In this document: positions 10,399 to 17,786 of the stretch, one piece after another
How positions within the stretch are numbered: the first letter of the stretch is position 1
How the letters are laid out: each line of letters starts with the position of its first letter
Origin: DATAAM01 sp036260075
GTDB lineage: Bacteria; Actinomycetota; Acidimicrobiia; Acidimicrobiales; JAHWLA01
Direction of reading: 5' to 3'
Length of the DNA: 64,000 nucleotides
NCBI GenBank assembly: GCA_036260075.1
Contig: DATAAM010000066.1
Span: 7,921 to 71,920 of the forward strand
Notes under the pieces: model-generated
Databases searched by the model: none
The model's input: only the letters and a program-made list of their open reading frames with translations
What the model was told of the DNA's origin: nothing
Made by a program: the position numbers and the translations under genes

Positions 10399-10719
10399 TC
10401 ATATGAGCATCCCGGCCACGGCCAGCGCCAACAGCGCGACGTTGCGAGCCACCGTCCGCCCGGTCACCGGCCGCCGCGAGAGCCGGCCGAAGCAGCCGCA
10501 CGGCTCCCGGTCGCCCGCCCGCACCCGCCGCGCCACCACCACGGTGAAGGCGGCCAGCAGGACGGCCGCCGCGCCCGCCGTCCACCGCCCGCCCACGCCG
10601 GTGACGAGCAGGGCGCCCAGCACGACCTCGGTGACGGCCATCGCCGGGTGGGACCGGTCGGCCAGCTTGGCCACGCCCGCCACCAGGAGCACGACGCCGA
10701 CGGCGAGGCGGGCGGGCAT
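10399..10719 (-). CDS. MauE/DoxX-like membrane protein
   Basis: 106 residues with about four hydrophobic segments and the PCGCFG motif typical of MauE-family proteins, which support disulfide formation or maturation of periplasmic enzymes. The ATG directly abuts the stop of the flavin reductase gene (zero spacing), indicating coupled translation. No methylamine dehydrogenase genes are present, so the partner is unknown. Confidence 0.72.
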   Translation of the reverse strand: MPARLAVGVVLLVAGVAKLADRSHPAMAVTEVVLGALLVTGVGGRWTAGAAAVLLAAFTVVVARRVRAGDREPCGCFGRLSRRPVTGRTVARNVALLALAVAGMLI

Positions 10720-11232
10720 CTACGGCTCGAAGCGCCCGAAGCCGCCTCGGTAGAAGAGCAGCGGGGTGCCGTCGCGCTCGTGCAGCCCCAGGTCGAGCGC
10801 CCGGCCCACCACGATCGTGTGGTCGCCGCCGTCGTGCTCCGCGTCGAGCCGGCAGTCGATCCAGGCCAGCGCCCCCGACAGGACGGGCGAGCCCGTGCGC
10901 GGCGCGGGCGTCCATCCCACGCCCTCGAACTTCTCGCCGCCTCGTGCGGCGAAGGCGCGGCACAGCGCCTCCTGGCCCTCTTCGAGGATGTTGACGCAGA
11001 AGCCGTCGGCGACGCGCATGCGGGCCCAACTGGTGGACGACTTGGCCGGGCAGAACAGCACGAGCGGCGGGTCGAGCGACAGCGAGGTGAACGACTGCAC
11101 GGTGAGCCCGACGGGTCGGCCCTCTTCGAGGCCGGTGACGACGGCGACGCCGCTGCAGAAGTGGCCCAGCACCTGCCGGAAGCGGGCCTCGTCGAACGTG
11201 TCGGCCCCCGCCGATTCGATGTCGTCGCTCAC
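10720..11232 (-). CDS. Flavin reductase-like domain protein (FMN-binding split barrel)
   Basis: 170 residues. FRQVLGHFCSGVAVVTG, VGLTVQSFTSLSLDPPLVLFC and DHTIVVGRALDL match NAD(P)H:flavin oxidoreductases of the HpaC/two-component monooxygenase type, which supply reduced FMN or FAD to an oxygenase. No oxygenase is adjacent. GTG start at 11232. First gene of the run with mauE and rfbC. Confidence 0.85.
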   Translation of the reverse strand: MSDDIESAGADTFDEARFRQVLGHFCSGVAVVTGLEEGRPVGLTVQSFTSLSLDPPLVLFCPAKSSTSWARMRVADGFCVNILEEGQEALCRAFAARGGEKFEGVGWTPAPRTGSPVLSGALAWIDCRLDAEHDGGDHTIVVGRALDLGLHERDGTPLLFYRGGFGRFEP

Positions 11233-11249
11233 GGGCCCGATGCTGCCGG

Positions 11250-12080
11250 CTAGAAGGTGAGCGTCATGCCCTCGTAGGCGGCGGTCACCTCGTCGACGCC
11301 GAGGCGGGCGCCGGTGCGGCGGGCTCCTTCGAGGAGCCGGTCCATCTGGTCGTCGCTGTGGGCGGGGTCGTGGTGGAAGAGGCACAACCGGCGCACGCCG
11401 GACTCGCGGGCCACGAGCACCGCGTAGTCGATCGTGCAGTGGCCCCAGTGCGACTTCTCGGCGAACTCCTCGGGCGTGTACTGCGCGTCGTGGATGAGCA
11501 GGTCGACGCCCTCGCACAGCTCGACCACGGCGTCGGCGACGGTGTCGAGCCCGAGAGGGGCCTGGTGGTCGCTCACGTAGGCGATGCTCACGCCCTGCCA
11601 GTCGACGCGGTACCCCAGCGTCGGCCCGCAGTGCGGCACGGGCCGGACCTTGACCTTGGCCGAGCCCACCTCGAAGTCGTCGTCGAGCACGTCGTGGAAG
11701 CGGATGTCGCCGCGCAGGTCGGAGAACTGCACGGGGAAGTACGGCGGCCGCATGAAGTCGTCGAAGACCTCGGCCAGCGTGCCCCCTTCCTGGGCCGGGC
11801 CGTACACGTCGAGCCGGGCGCCGGGGCGGTCGACGGGGGGGAAGAAGGGGAGGCCCTGGACGTGGTCCCAGTGGATGTGGGTGAGGAGCGCAGTGCCGCG
11901 GAAGGTGCCGTCGTGCGGCTGCGAGGCCGCCAGCAGGCGGAGCCCCGTGCCGAGGTCGAAGAGGATCGGGGGCTCGCCCTCGACCTCCAGGGCAACGGAC
12001 GCGGTGTTCCCCCCGTAGCGGCGATTTGCCTCACACGGGCAAGGGCACGAACCGCGAACTCCGTAGAACGTCAGCTTCAC
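11250..12080 (-). CDS. Metallo-beta-lactamase-fold hydrolase
   Basis: 276 residues with the metal-binding motif THIHWDHVQG and later histidines in VPHCGPTLGY, IHDAQYTP, GHCT and LFHHDPAHSDDQ. The N-terminus KLTFYGVRGSCPCP is typical of a phosphodiesterase-like MBL group, so a cyclic-nucleotide or related phosphodiester is a plausible substrate but is not shown. GTG start with a purine-rich GGGGGGA site upstream. A 13-bp palindrome over its probable -10 suggests regulation. Confidence 0.8.
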   Translation of the reverse strand: MKLTFYGVRGSCPCPCEANRRYGGNTASVALEVEGEPPILFDLGTGLRLLAASQPHDGTFRGTALLTHIHWDHVQGLPFFPPVDRPGARLDVYGPAQEGGTLAEVFDDFMRPPYFPVQFSDLRGDIRFHDVLDDDFEVGSAKVKVRPVPHCGPTLGYRVDWQGVSIAYVSDHQAPLGLDTVADAVVELCEGVDLLIHDAQYTPEEFAEKSHWGHCTIDYAVLVARESGVRRLCLFHHDPAHSDDQMDRLLEGARRTGARLGVDEVTAAYEGMTLTF

Positions 12081-12103
12081 GCAGGTCCCCCCTGTCGTCA
12101 CCG

Positions 12104-12116
12104 GCAGGTTACCTGC
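12104..12116 (-). promoter_or_regulatory. Palindrome over the MBL hydrolase promoter
   Basis: GCAGGTTACCTGC has two 6-base arms around one base. On the minus strand it contains TAACCT (12107-12112), a good -10 for the gene starting at 12080. Repressor binding is an inference. Confidence 0.4.
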
Positions 12117-12151
12117 GGTCAGCGACCGACGGGCAGCGTGTGACCGAAGTC

Positions 12152-13261
12152 TCAGCGAGCCCCGGTACCCACCAACCCGCGCTGCTGGAGCATGACCTTG
12201 AGGTCGTGGGGGTTGGAGGCCGCCATCATGGCGCCGCGCAGGTCGATCTTGCCCTGCTCGTAGAGCTCGACCAGCGACTGGTCGAAGGTGAGCATGCCGT
12301 AGTACTCGCCTTCCTGGATGATCTCGTGGATGTCGCCGGTCTTGTGCGGGTCGATGATGCACTGCTGGATGCGGCCGTTGACCACCATCACCTCCATGGC
12401 GGGCACGCGGCCCTTGCCGTCGGCGGTGGGCACGAGCCGCTGGCAGATCGTCCCGCGCAACGCGCCCGCCAACGCCACCCGCACCTGGTTCTGCTGGTGG
12501 GGCGGGAAGAAGTCGACGATGCGGTTCACCGTCTCGGTGGCGTCGATGGTGTGGAGGGTCGAGAACACGAGGTGGCCGGTCTCGGCAGCCGACAGCGCGG
12601 CGGCGACCGTCTCCTGGTCGCGCATCTCGCCCACGAGGATCACATCCGGGTCCTGACGCATGGCAGCGCGCATGGCGGAGGCGAAGTCCTGCGTGTCGAA
12701 CCCGATCTCCCGCTGGTTGATCTCGGCCAGCGAGTCGCGGTGCAGCACCTCGATGGGGTCCTCGATGGTGACGATGTGCACTTCGCGGTTCTGGTTGATG
12801 TGGTCGATCATCGCCGCCAGGGTGGTGGTCTTCCCCGAGCCGGTGGGGCCGGTGACGAGCACGAGGCCGCGGTGCTCCGAGGCGAGCCGGCCCACCACGT
12901 CGGGCAGGTTGAGCTCGTCGAAGGAGGCGGCGGACGTGCGCACCCGGCGGAACACCATCGCCACCGAGCCGCGCTGGCGGAACACGTTCACGCGGAACCG
13001 GCCGCAGCCGGGGATGGCATAGGCGAAGTCGGCTTCGTTGCGCACGGAGAACTGCTGGGCGACGTCGTCGCGCATGATGGCGGAGGCCATCTCCGCGGTT
13101 GTCTCGTTCGTCAGCCGTTCCTCGCCGTCGAGCTTCTGCAGGTCCCCGTGGACCCGGATGCGGGGCGGCGAGCCCGCCTTGATGTGGAGGTCGGACGCGT
13201 CCAGCGGCTCCATGGCGCGCAGCAATCGGTCGAGCCATTCGTGGGCCATGTAGCAGTTCAT
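12152..13261 (-). CDS. pilT: Type IV pilus retraction ATPase PilT
   Basis: Secretion-superfamily hexameric ATPase that powers pilus retraction. 369 residues: N-terminal PAS-like part with DASDLHIKAGSPPRIRVHGDL, Walker A GPTGSGKTTT, Asp box (TIEDPIEVLH), Walker B (DPDVILVGEMRD) and His box (TGHLVFSTLHT). The C-terminal TFDQSLVELYEQGKI region is PilT-typical. No pilB, pilC or pilin genes are in the window, so it stands alone here. Confidence 0.92.
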   Translation of the reverse strand: MNCYMAHEWLDRLLRAMEPLDASDLHIKAGSPPRIRVHGDLQKLDGEERLTNETTAEMASAIMRDDVAQQFSVRNEADFAYAIPGCGRFRVNVFRQRGSVAMVFRRVRTSAASFDELNLPDVVGRLASEHRGLVLVTGPTGSGKTTTLAAMIDHINQNREVHIVTIEDPIEVLHRDSLAEINQREIGFDTQDFASAMRAAMRQDPDVILVGEMRDQETVAAALSAAETGHLVFSTLHTIDATETVNRIVDFFPPHQQNQVRVALAGALRGTICQRLVPTADGKGRVPAMEVMVVNGRIQQCIIDPHKTGDIHEIIQEGEYYGMLTFDQSLVELYEQGKIDLRGAMMAASNPHDLKVMLQQRGLVGTGAR

Positions 13262-13289
13262 CGGCGCCCCGACGCGGCGAGTTGACCGA

Positions 13290-13295
13290 TAACCT
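13290..13295 (+). promoter_or_regulatory. -10 box of the selenoprotein operon
   Basis: TAACCT eight bases before the GTG start at 13304, giving a nearly leaderless transcript that would run through the epoxide-hydrolase-like, thioredoxin-like and UGSC genes. Confidence 0.5.
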
Positions 13296-13303
13296 CACGC
13301 TCC

Positions 13304-14119
13304 GTGCACGAGGGGGAGGTGGTCGTCGGCGACCTGCGGGTCGCCTTCCTGGAGGAGGGACCCTCCGACGGTCCGCTGGCCGTGTGCCTGCACGGCTTCC
13401 CCGGCTGCGCGTGGACCTGGCGGTTCCTGCTCCCGGCGCTGGCCGAGGCGGGCTTCTGGGCCGTGGCGCCCTGGCTGCGCGGCTATGCGCCGACGGCTGT
13501 GCCCGCCGACGGCCGGTACGGCACGGCGGCCTTGGCGGCCGACGCCAACGGGCTGCACGAGGTGCTCGGCGGCGACGGGCGGGCCGTGCTGGTGGGCCAC
13601 GACTGGGGCGCGGTCGCCGCCTACGGGGCTGCCACCACGGCGCCCGAGCGTTGGTCCCGCCTGGTGACGGCGGCGGTGCCCCGGCCGTCCACGTGGGGCA
13701 CCCGCTTCCTCTCCTACGACCAGCTCCGGCGCAGCTGGTACATCTTCTTCTTCCAAAGCGGCTTCGCCGAGACGGCGGTGGCGGCCGACGACCTGGCCTT
13801 CGTCGACCGGTTGTGGGCCGACTGGTCCCCCGGCTACGACGCCGCCGACGACCTGCCCCGGGTGAAGGAGGCGCTGCGGTCGCCCGAGCACCTGGCCGCC
13901 GCCGTCGGCTACTACCGGGCCATGTTCGACCCCGCCGCCGAGGGCGCGCCCGACGGGCCGTTCCCGCAGCCGTGGCTCTACCTGCACGGCGACGACGACG
14001 GCTGCCTGGGCGTCGAGCTGGCCCCGCCCGAGGCGGTGGTGCTGAAGGGCGCCGGCCACTTCCTCCACGTGGAGCAGCCGGAGGAGTTCAACCGGCGCGT
14101 GCTGGAGTTCCTCTCGTGA
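13304..14119 (+). CDS. Alpha/beta hydrolase, epoxide hydrolase-like
   Basis: 271 residues. The oxyanion segment is HGFPGCAWTW. The nucleophile elbow is GHDWGA, with aspartate rather than serine, as in soluble epoxide hydrolases and haloalkane dehalogenases. The cap has YYRAMFD as in epoxide hydrolases, and the histidine lies in GAGHFLHVEQP near the C-terminus. The stop overlaps the next GTG (GTGA at 14116-14119), so the three genes 13304-16013 are coupled. Substrate unknown; an electrophile that also challenges thiol/selenol chemistry is a possible link. Confidence 0.82.
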   Translation: MHEGEVVVGDLRVAFLEEGPSDGPLAVCLHGFPGCAWTWRFLLPALAEAGFWAVAPWLRGYAPTAVPADGRYGTAALAADANGLHEVLGGDGRAVLVGHDWGAVAAYGAATTAPERWSRLVTAAVPRPSTWGTRFLSYDQLRRSWYIFFFQSGFAETAVAADDLAFVDRLWADWSPGYDAADDLPRVKEALRSPEHLAAAVGYYRAMFDPAAEGAPDGPFPQPWLYLHGDDDGCLGVELAPPEAVVLKGAGHFLHVEQPEEFNRRVLEFLS

Positions 14120-15504
14120 CGGTGGCCCTGCCCGACGGCCTGGTGGCGGTGGTCAAGCACGACTGCCCCACGTGCCGCCTGGTGGCGCCGGTGCTGGCGT
14201 CCCTGGGCGCCCACCTGGTGTCGGAGGACACCGACGAGGGCCTGGAGACGTCCTTCCACTTGGGCGTGGAGGTGGTGCCCACGCTGCTGCGGGTGGAGGA
14301 GGGCTCGATCGTGGCCCGCACCGAGGGTTGGATGCGGGAGAAGTGGGAGGAGCTCACCGGGCAGTCGGGCCTCGCCCCCGAGCTGCCCGACTTCCGGCCC
14401 GGGTGCGGGTCCCGCACGCTCGACCCCAGCGTGGCCGAGGAGCTGGCCGTGCGCTTCGGCGGGTCGACTCTGCGGTCGCGGCGGGTGGAGATCGCGTCGC
14501 TCGAGGACGAGATGGAGGCCATGTTCGACCGGGGCTGGTCGGACGGCCTGCCGGTGGTGCCGCCCACCGAGGCGCGCGTGCTGCGGATGCTCGAGGGCAC
14601 GTCACGGCTGCCCGACGAGGTGGTGGCCGTGGTCCCGCCCGACCTGGTGGAGTGCACCGTCGAGAAGGTGGCGGTCAACGCCGTGCTGGCCGGGTGCAAG
14701 CCGGAGTACCTGCCGGTGGTGCTGGCCGCGGTGGAGGCCGCCTGCACCGAGGAGTTCAACGCCCACGGCTTGTTGTGCACCACCTGGTTCTCGGGGCCGG
14801 TGGTGGTGGTGAACGGGCCGATCGCCAAGGCCATCGGCATGAACAGCGGCTTCAACGCGCTGGGCCAGGGCAACCGGGCGAACGCCACCATCGGGCGGGC
14901 GTTGCAGTTGGTGATCCGCAACGTGGGCGGGGGGCGGCCGGGCGAGATCGACCGGGCCACCCTGGGTTCGCCGGGCAAGTACACGTTCTGCTTCGCCGAG
15001 GCCGAGGACGGCTCGCCGTTCGAGCCGCTGTCGGTGTCGCGGGGCCTGCGGGCCGGGACCTCGGCGGTCACGCTGTTCGCGGGCGGCGGCGTGCAGGGCG
15101 TGATCGACCAGCTGTCGCGCACGCCGGAGTCGTTGGCGCGCTCGCTGGCCCTGTCGTTGCGCACGGTGGCCCACGCCAAGCTGGCCATCGCCTTCGACGC
15201 CATGCTCGTGATCGCGCCCGAGCACGGCCGGGTGTTCAAGGAGGCGGGCTGGGACCGTGCTCGGCTGGTGGCCGAGCTGGAGGCGCTGTTGCAGCTTCCG
15301 GGCTCGGAGATCGTGCGGGGGGCGGGCGGCATCGCCGAGGGCGTGCCCGAGGTGTTCGCCGAGTCCACGCTGCCGAAGTTCCGCCCCGGCGGGCTCCTGT
15401 TGGTGCACGCGGGCGGCAGCGCCGGGCTGTTCTCCGGGATCATCGGCGGGTGGGCGAGCGGGAAGCTGGGCTCCGAGCCCGTCACCAGGGAGGTGCGTCC
15501 ATGA
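14116..15504 (+). CDS. Thioredoxin-like protein of the UGSC operon
   Basis: 462 residues. The N-terminal ~85 form a thioredoxin-like domain with C-P-T-C (KHDCPTCRLVAPVL) and a cis-proline-like VVPTLLR. The long remainder has the conserved-looking block MFDRGWSDGLPVVPPTEARV, then Gly-rich segments (GMNSGFNALGQGNRANATIGRA). I recognise the second domain only as a protein type that accompanies UGSC selenoproteins, and I know of no assigned activity. It overlaps both neighbours by 4 nt (GTGA and ATGA). A thiol reductant or partner for the selenoprotein is the simplest hypothesis. Confidence 0.65.
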   Translation: MTVALPDGLVAVVKHDCPTCRLVAPVLASLGAHLVSEDTDEGLETSFHLGVEVVPTLLRVEEGSIVARTEGWMREKWEELTGQSGLAPELPDFRPGCGSRTLDPSVAEELAVRFGGSTLRSRRVEIASLEDEMEAMFDRGWSDGLPVVPPTEARVLRMLEGTSRLPDEVVAVVPPDLVECTVEKVAVNAVLAGCKPEYLPVVLAAVEAACTEEFNAHGLLCTTWFSGPVVVVNGPIAKAIGMNSGFNALGQGNRANATIGRALQLVIRNVGGGRPGEIDRATLGSPGKYTFCFAEAEDGSPFEPLSVSRGLRAGTSAVTLFAGGGVQGVIDQLSRTPESLARSLALSLRTVAHAKLAIAFDAMLVIAPEHGRVFKEAGWDRARLVAELEALLQLPGSEIVRGAGGIAEGVPEVFAESTLPKFRPGGLLLVHAGGSAGLFSGIIGGWASGKLGSEPVTREVRP

Positions 15505-16013
15505 AGGTGCTCGACCCGACGGGGGAACGGTCGCCCGCCACCCGAGCCGCCGCTCCCCGGCCTGAGTCGCTCGACGGGCTGACTGTCGGGCTGCTCGACA
15601 TCTCCAAGGCCCGGGGCGACGTGTTCCTCGACCGGCTGGAGGAGCGGCTTCGGGAGCGGGGGCTCACGACGGCCCGCTTCATGAAGCCCACGTTCACCAA
15701 GCCCGCGCCGGTCGACCTGCGCCACGAGATCGCCACACGATGCGACGTGGTGATCGAGGCACTGGCCGACTGAGGCTCGTGCACGTCGTGCAGTGTGCAC
15801 GACATCGTGGATCTCGAAGGGCGGGGCGTGCCGGGCGTGTTCGTGGCGTCCGACGAGTTCGCCGAGGCGGCCGAGACACAGTCACGCGCCCTCGGCTTCC
15901 GCCCGCAGTGGGTGCTCGTCCCCCACCCCATCCAGGACCGCACCGACGCCGAGGTGCAGGCCCTGGCAGACTCCGTGGTCGACGCGGTCCTCCGCGCCCT
16001 CTCTTCCCCCTGA
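15501..16013 (+). CDS. UGSC-family selenoprotein (in-frame TGA = selenocysteine 91)
   Basis: Read conventionally the gene stops at TGA 15771-15773 after 90 residues (...EIATRCDVVIEALAD). Read as Sec the same frame continues U-G-S-C-T-S-C-S-V-H-D-I-V-D... to TGA at 16011-16013, giving 170 residues. U-G-S-C is the signature of a selenoprotein family known from marine metagenomes, with Cys-containing homologs. A SECIS-like hairpin lies at 15785-15803. ATG 15501 overlaps the upstream stop (ATGA). The Sec/Cys cluster implies a redox or conjugating role, but the exact activity is unknown. Gene callers would report only the truncated 90-residue product. Confidence 0.88.
15785..15803 (+). promoter_or_regulatory. 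Predicted bacterial SECIS hairpin (UGSC gene)
   Basis: GTCGTGCA and TGCACGAC form a perfect 8-bp stem closing a GTG loop. The loop begins 20 nt after the TGA. Bacterial SECIS elements have a small apical loop about 16-37 nt downstream with G in its first two bases, so this fits. It lies inside the coding region, as expected in bacteria. Confidence 0.75.
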
Positions 16014-16021
16014 CCACCCCT

Positions 16022-16070
16022 GTTTTGGGCACGGTTACCCGCGCATACAGCGGCAAACCGTGCCCAAAAC
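16022..16070. repeat. Long inverted repeat between UGSC and DUF559 genes
   Basis: GTTTTGGGCACGGTT (16022-16036) and AACCGTGCCCAAAAC (16056-16070) are perfect 15-base complements around a 19-nt loop. There is no T-run after it, so it is not a classic terminator. It sits between the selenoprotein stop and a strong ribosome binding site (16071-16086) and could be a terminator, an mRNA leader structure or a dispersed palindrome. Confidence 0.7.
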
Positions 16071-16086
16071 CGAGGAAGGAGGAGAG

Positions 16087-16983
16087 ATGAAGCAGATTGC
16101 ACGCAGGGCACGGGTGCAGCACGGGCTCATCACCCGAGAGCAGGCGCTGGCCGCGGGCCTCGGCGAGGACGCGATCGACCGGTGGCTGGCCTGCGAGCGT
16201 TTGGAGCCTGTGCACAGCAGGGTCTATCGGGTGGCGGGAGTGCCGCAGACGTGGGAGCAGGACGTGATGGCGGCGGTGATGGCGGCCGACGGGGTGGCGT
16301 CGCATCGTACGGCGGCGCGGCTGTGGGGCATCCACGACGCCGACGAGGTGGAGGTCACGGTGCCGCGCGGGCGGCGCTGCGAGGCGGTCGGCATGGTGAC
16401 GCATCGGTCGCGTGACCTCACCCCGAAGCACGTCACGAGGCGGCTGGGCATCCCGGTGACGAACCCCATGCGCACCTTGGTCGACCTGGGCGCGGTGGTG
16501 CGGAGCGACGCCGCGGTGGCCGACGCGCTCGAACGGGCCGTCATCGCCCGCGTGTGCAGCGTCGTGGCAGTCGAGCGGGTGCTCGACGACGTCGCCCGGC
16601 GGGGCCGCCGCGGCGCGGGCGTCATCCGCCGCGTGCTCGACGACCGCGCCCTTGGGCGGGCCCGCCCCGACGGCCTGCTGGAGGCCCGCTTCGCCCGGGT
16701 GCTCCGGGAGCGCAACCTTCCACCGCCGGCCTTCCAGCACCCGGTCGGCCGCTACCGCGTCGACTTCGCCTACCCCGACCTCATGATCGCCATCGAGGTC
16801 GACGGCTTCGAGGTCCACTCCTCCCCCACGGCGATGCAAGCCGACGTCGAGCGCCAGAACCACCTCGTGGCCGCCGGCTGGACGGTCCTGCGCTTCACCT
16901 GGCGCGACGTCGTGCGCCGTCCCACATGGGTGGCGCGACAGGTGGAGCAGCTCCTACGGCAGCGCCAGCGCGCCGTCGCGTAG
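16087..16983 (+). CDS. AbiEi-like/DUF559 (Vsr-type endonuclease fold) protein
   Basis: 298 residues. The N-terminus (QHGLITREQALAAGLGEDAIDRWLA) is a winged-helix AbiEi-type antitoxin domain. The C-terminus (YRVDFAYPDLMIAIEVDGFEVHSS ... RQNHLVAAGWTVLRFTWRDV) is a DUF559/Vsr-like nuclease fold with D, E and D in the usual core strand. Such proteins are frequent in Actinobacteria and proposed to act in defence or TA systems, but function is unproven. The ATG follows a very strong GGAAGGAGGAGAG site. The 3' end overlaps mutY by 30 nt. Confidence 0.75.
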   Translation: MKQIARRARVQHGLITREQALAAGLGEDAIDRWLACERLEPVHSRVYRVAGVPQTWEQDVMAAVMAADGVASHRTAARLWGIHDADEVEVTVPRGRRCEAVGMVTHRSRDLTPKHVTRRLGIPVTNPMRTLVDLGAVVRSDAAVADALERAVIARVCSVVAVERVLDDVARRGRRGAGVIRRVLDDRALGRARPDGLLEARFARVLRERNLPPPAFQHPVGRYRVDFAYPDLMIAIEVDGFEVHSSPTAMQADVERQNHLVAAGWTVLRFTWRDVVRRPTWVARQVEQLLRQRQRAVA

Positions 16984-17766
16984 GACGGCCAAGCCGTCGG
17001 CCACGAGGGAGTCGGCGGCCCGGCGGGCGCGAGCCGGATCGTCGGGCCACCCGGCGGCCGCCCCCAGCTCCTGGAGCGGGACCGGCCCTCGCCGCATCGC
17101 GTCCACCAACCGGCCGCGGCCCTGTCGGTCGGACCCCGCGAACGGCGACTGCCGGCCCGCCGGCGCTGCCGGGTCCGGCCCGCCCCGGGCCTGCCACCGG
17201 CACGCCCCCGCCAACGGGCACGCATCGCACCGGGGTGCCCGACGCGTGCAGACGGTGGCGCCCAGGTCCATGAGGGCCTGGTTCCACTGCCACGAGCGGC
17301 CTGGCGGCACGAGCGCGTCGGCCTCCGCCTGCGTGCGCACGCCGAACGCCCGGGCCAGCGGCCGGGCCGTGTTCACGTCGAGCGGGCACACCGGCTCCTC
17401 GTAGGCGAAGGCGAGCACGGCCCGCGCCGTGTACGGGCCGATCCCCGGCAGTGCCAGGAGGGCGGCCAGGTCGCAGGGCGGCGGTGCGCCCGCCAGCGCG
17501 ACCGCGGCCCGGTGGAGGTTGACCGCCCGCCGGTTGTAGCCCAGGCCCGCCCACGCCTTGACGACCTCGCCCACGGGCGCCGCCGCGCACGCCGCCACCG
17601 TCGGGAACCGGCCCAGGAACGCCTCGTACTTCGGCACCACCCTGGGCACCTGCGTCTGCTGGAGCATGAGCTCGCTGACGAGCACGGCCCACGGGTCGCG
17701 CGTGCGCCGCCACGGCAGGTCGCGCCGCGAGCGGGCCGACCACTCCAACAAGGCACGCTGCTTCAC
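16954..17766 (-). CDS. mutY: A/G-specific adenine glycosylase MutY
   Basis: Removes adenine mispaired with 8-oxoguanine in base-excision repair. Helix-hairpin-helix GPD protein with catalytic Glu in SELMLQQTQV, HhH segment ALPGIGPYTARAVLAFAY, catalytic Asp in PLDVNTARPLARAF, and a 4Fe-4S loop C-x6-C-x2-C-x5-C (VCTRRAPRCDACPLAGACRW). At 270 residues it lacks the C-terminal NUDIX-like 8-oxoG recognition domain of longer MutY, as in several actinobacteria. GTG start 17766, only 20 bp from the divergent selenoprotein gene. Confidence 0.88.
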   Translation of the reverse strand: MKQRALLEWSARSRRDLPWRRTRDPWAVLVSELMLQQTQVPRVVPKYEAFLGRFPTVAACAAAPVGEVVKAWAGLGYNRRAVNLHRAAVALAGAPPPCDLAALLALPGIGPYTARAVLAFAYEEPVCPLDVNTARPLARAFGVRTQAEADALVPPGRSWQWNQALMDLGATVCTRRAPRCDACPLAGACRWQARGGPDPAAPAGRQSPFAGSDRQGRGRLVDAMRRGPVPLQELGAAAGWPDDPARARRAADSLVADGLAVLRDGALALP

Positions 17767-17774
17767 CGGGTGCC

Positions 17775-17780
17775 TACGAT
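17775..17780 (+). promoter_or_regulatory. -10 box of AhpD-like selenoprotein gene
   Basis: TACGAT six bases before ATG 17787, hence leaderless. The 20-bp gap to divergent mutY means both promoters overlap. The minus strand shows TAGGCA around the same TA. Confidence 0.5.
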
Positions 17781-17786
17781 GCCGGC

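Noticed and set aside
15771..15773. Reading TGA as a true stop, with a separate gene starting at GTG 15795
   Set aside because: The two halves are in the same frame, join into a known family at its U-G-S-C motif, and a SECIS-like hairpin is present; no ribosome site precedes 15795.
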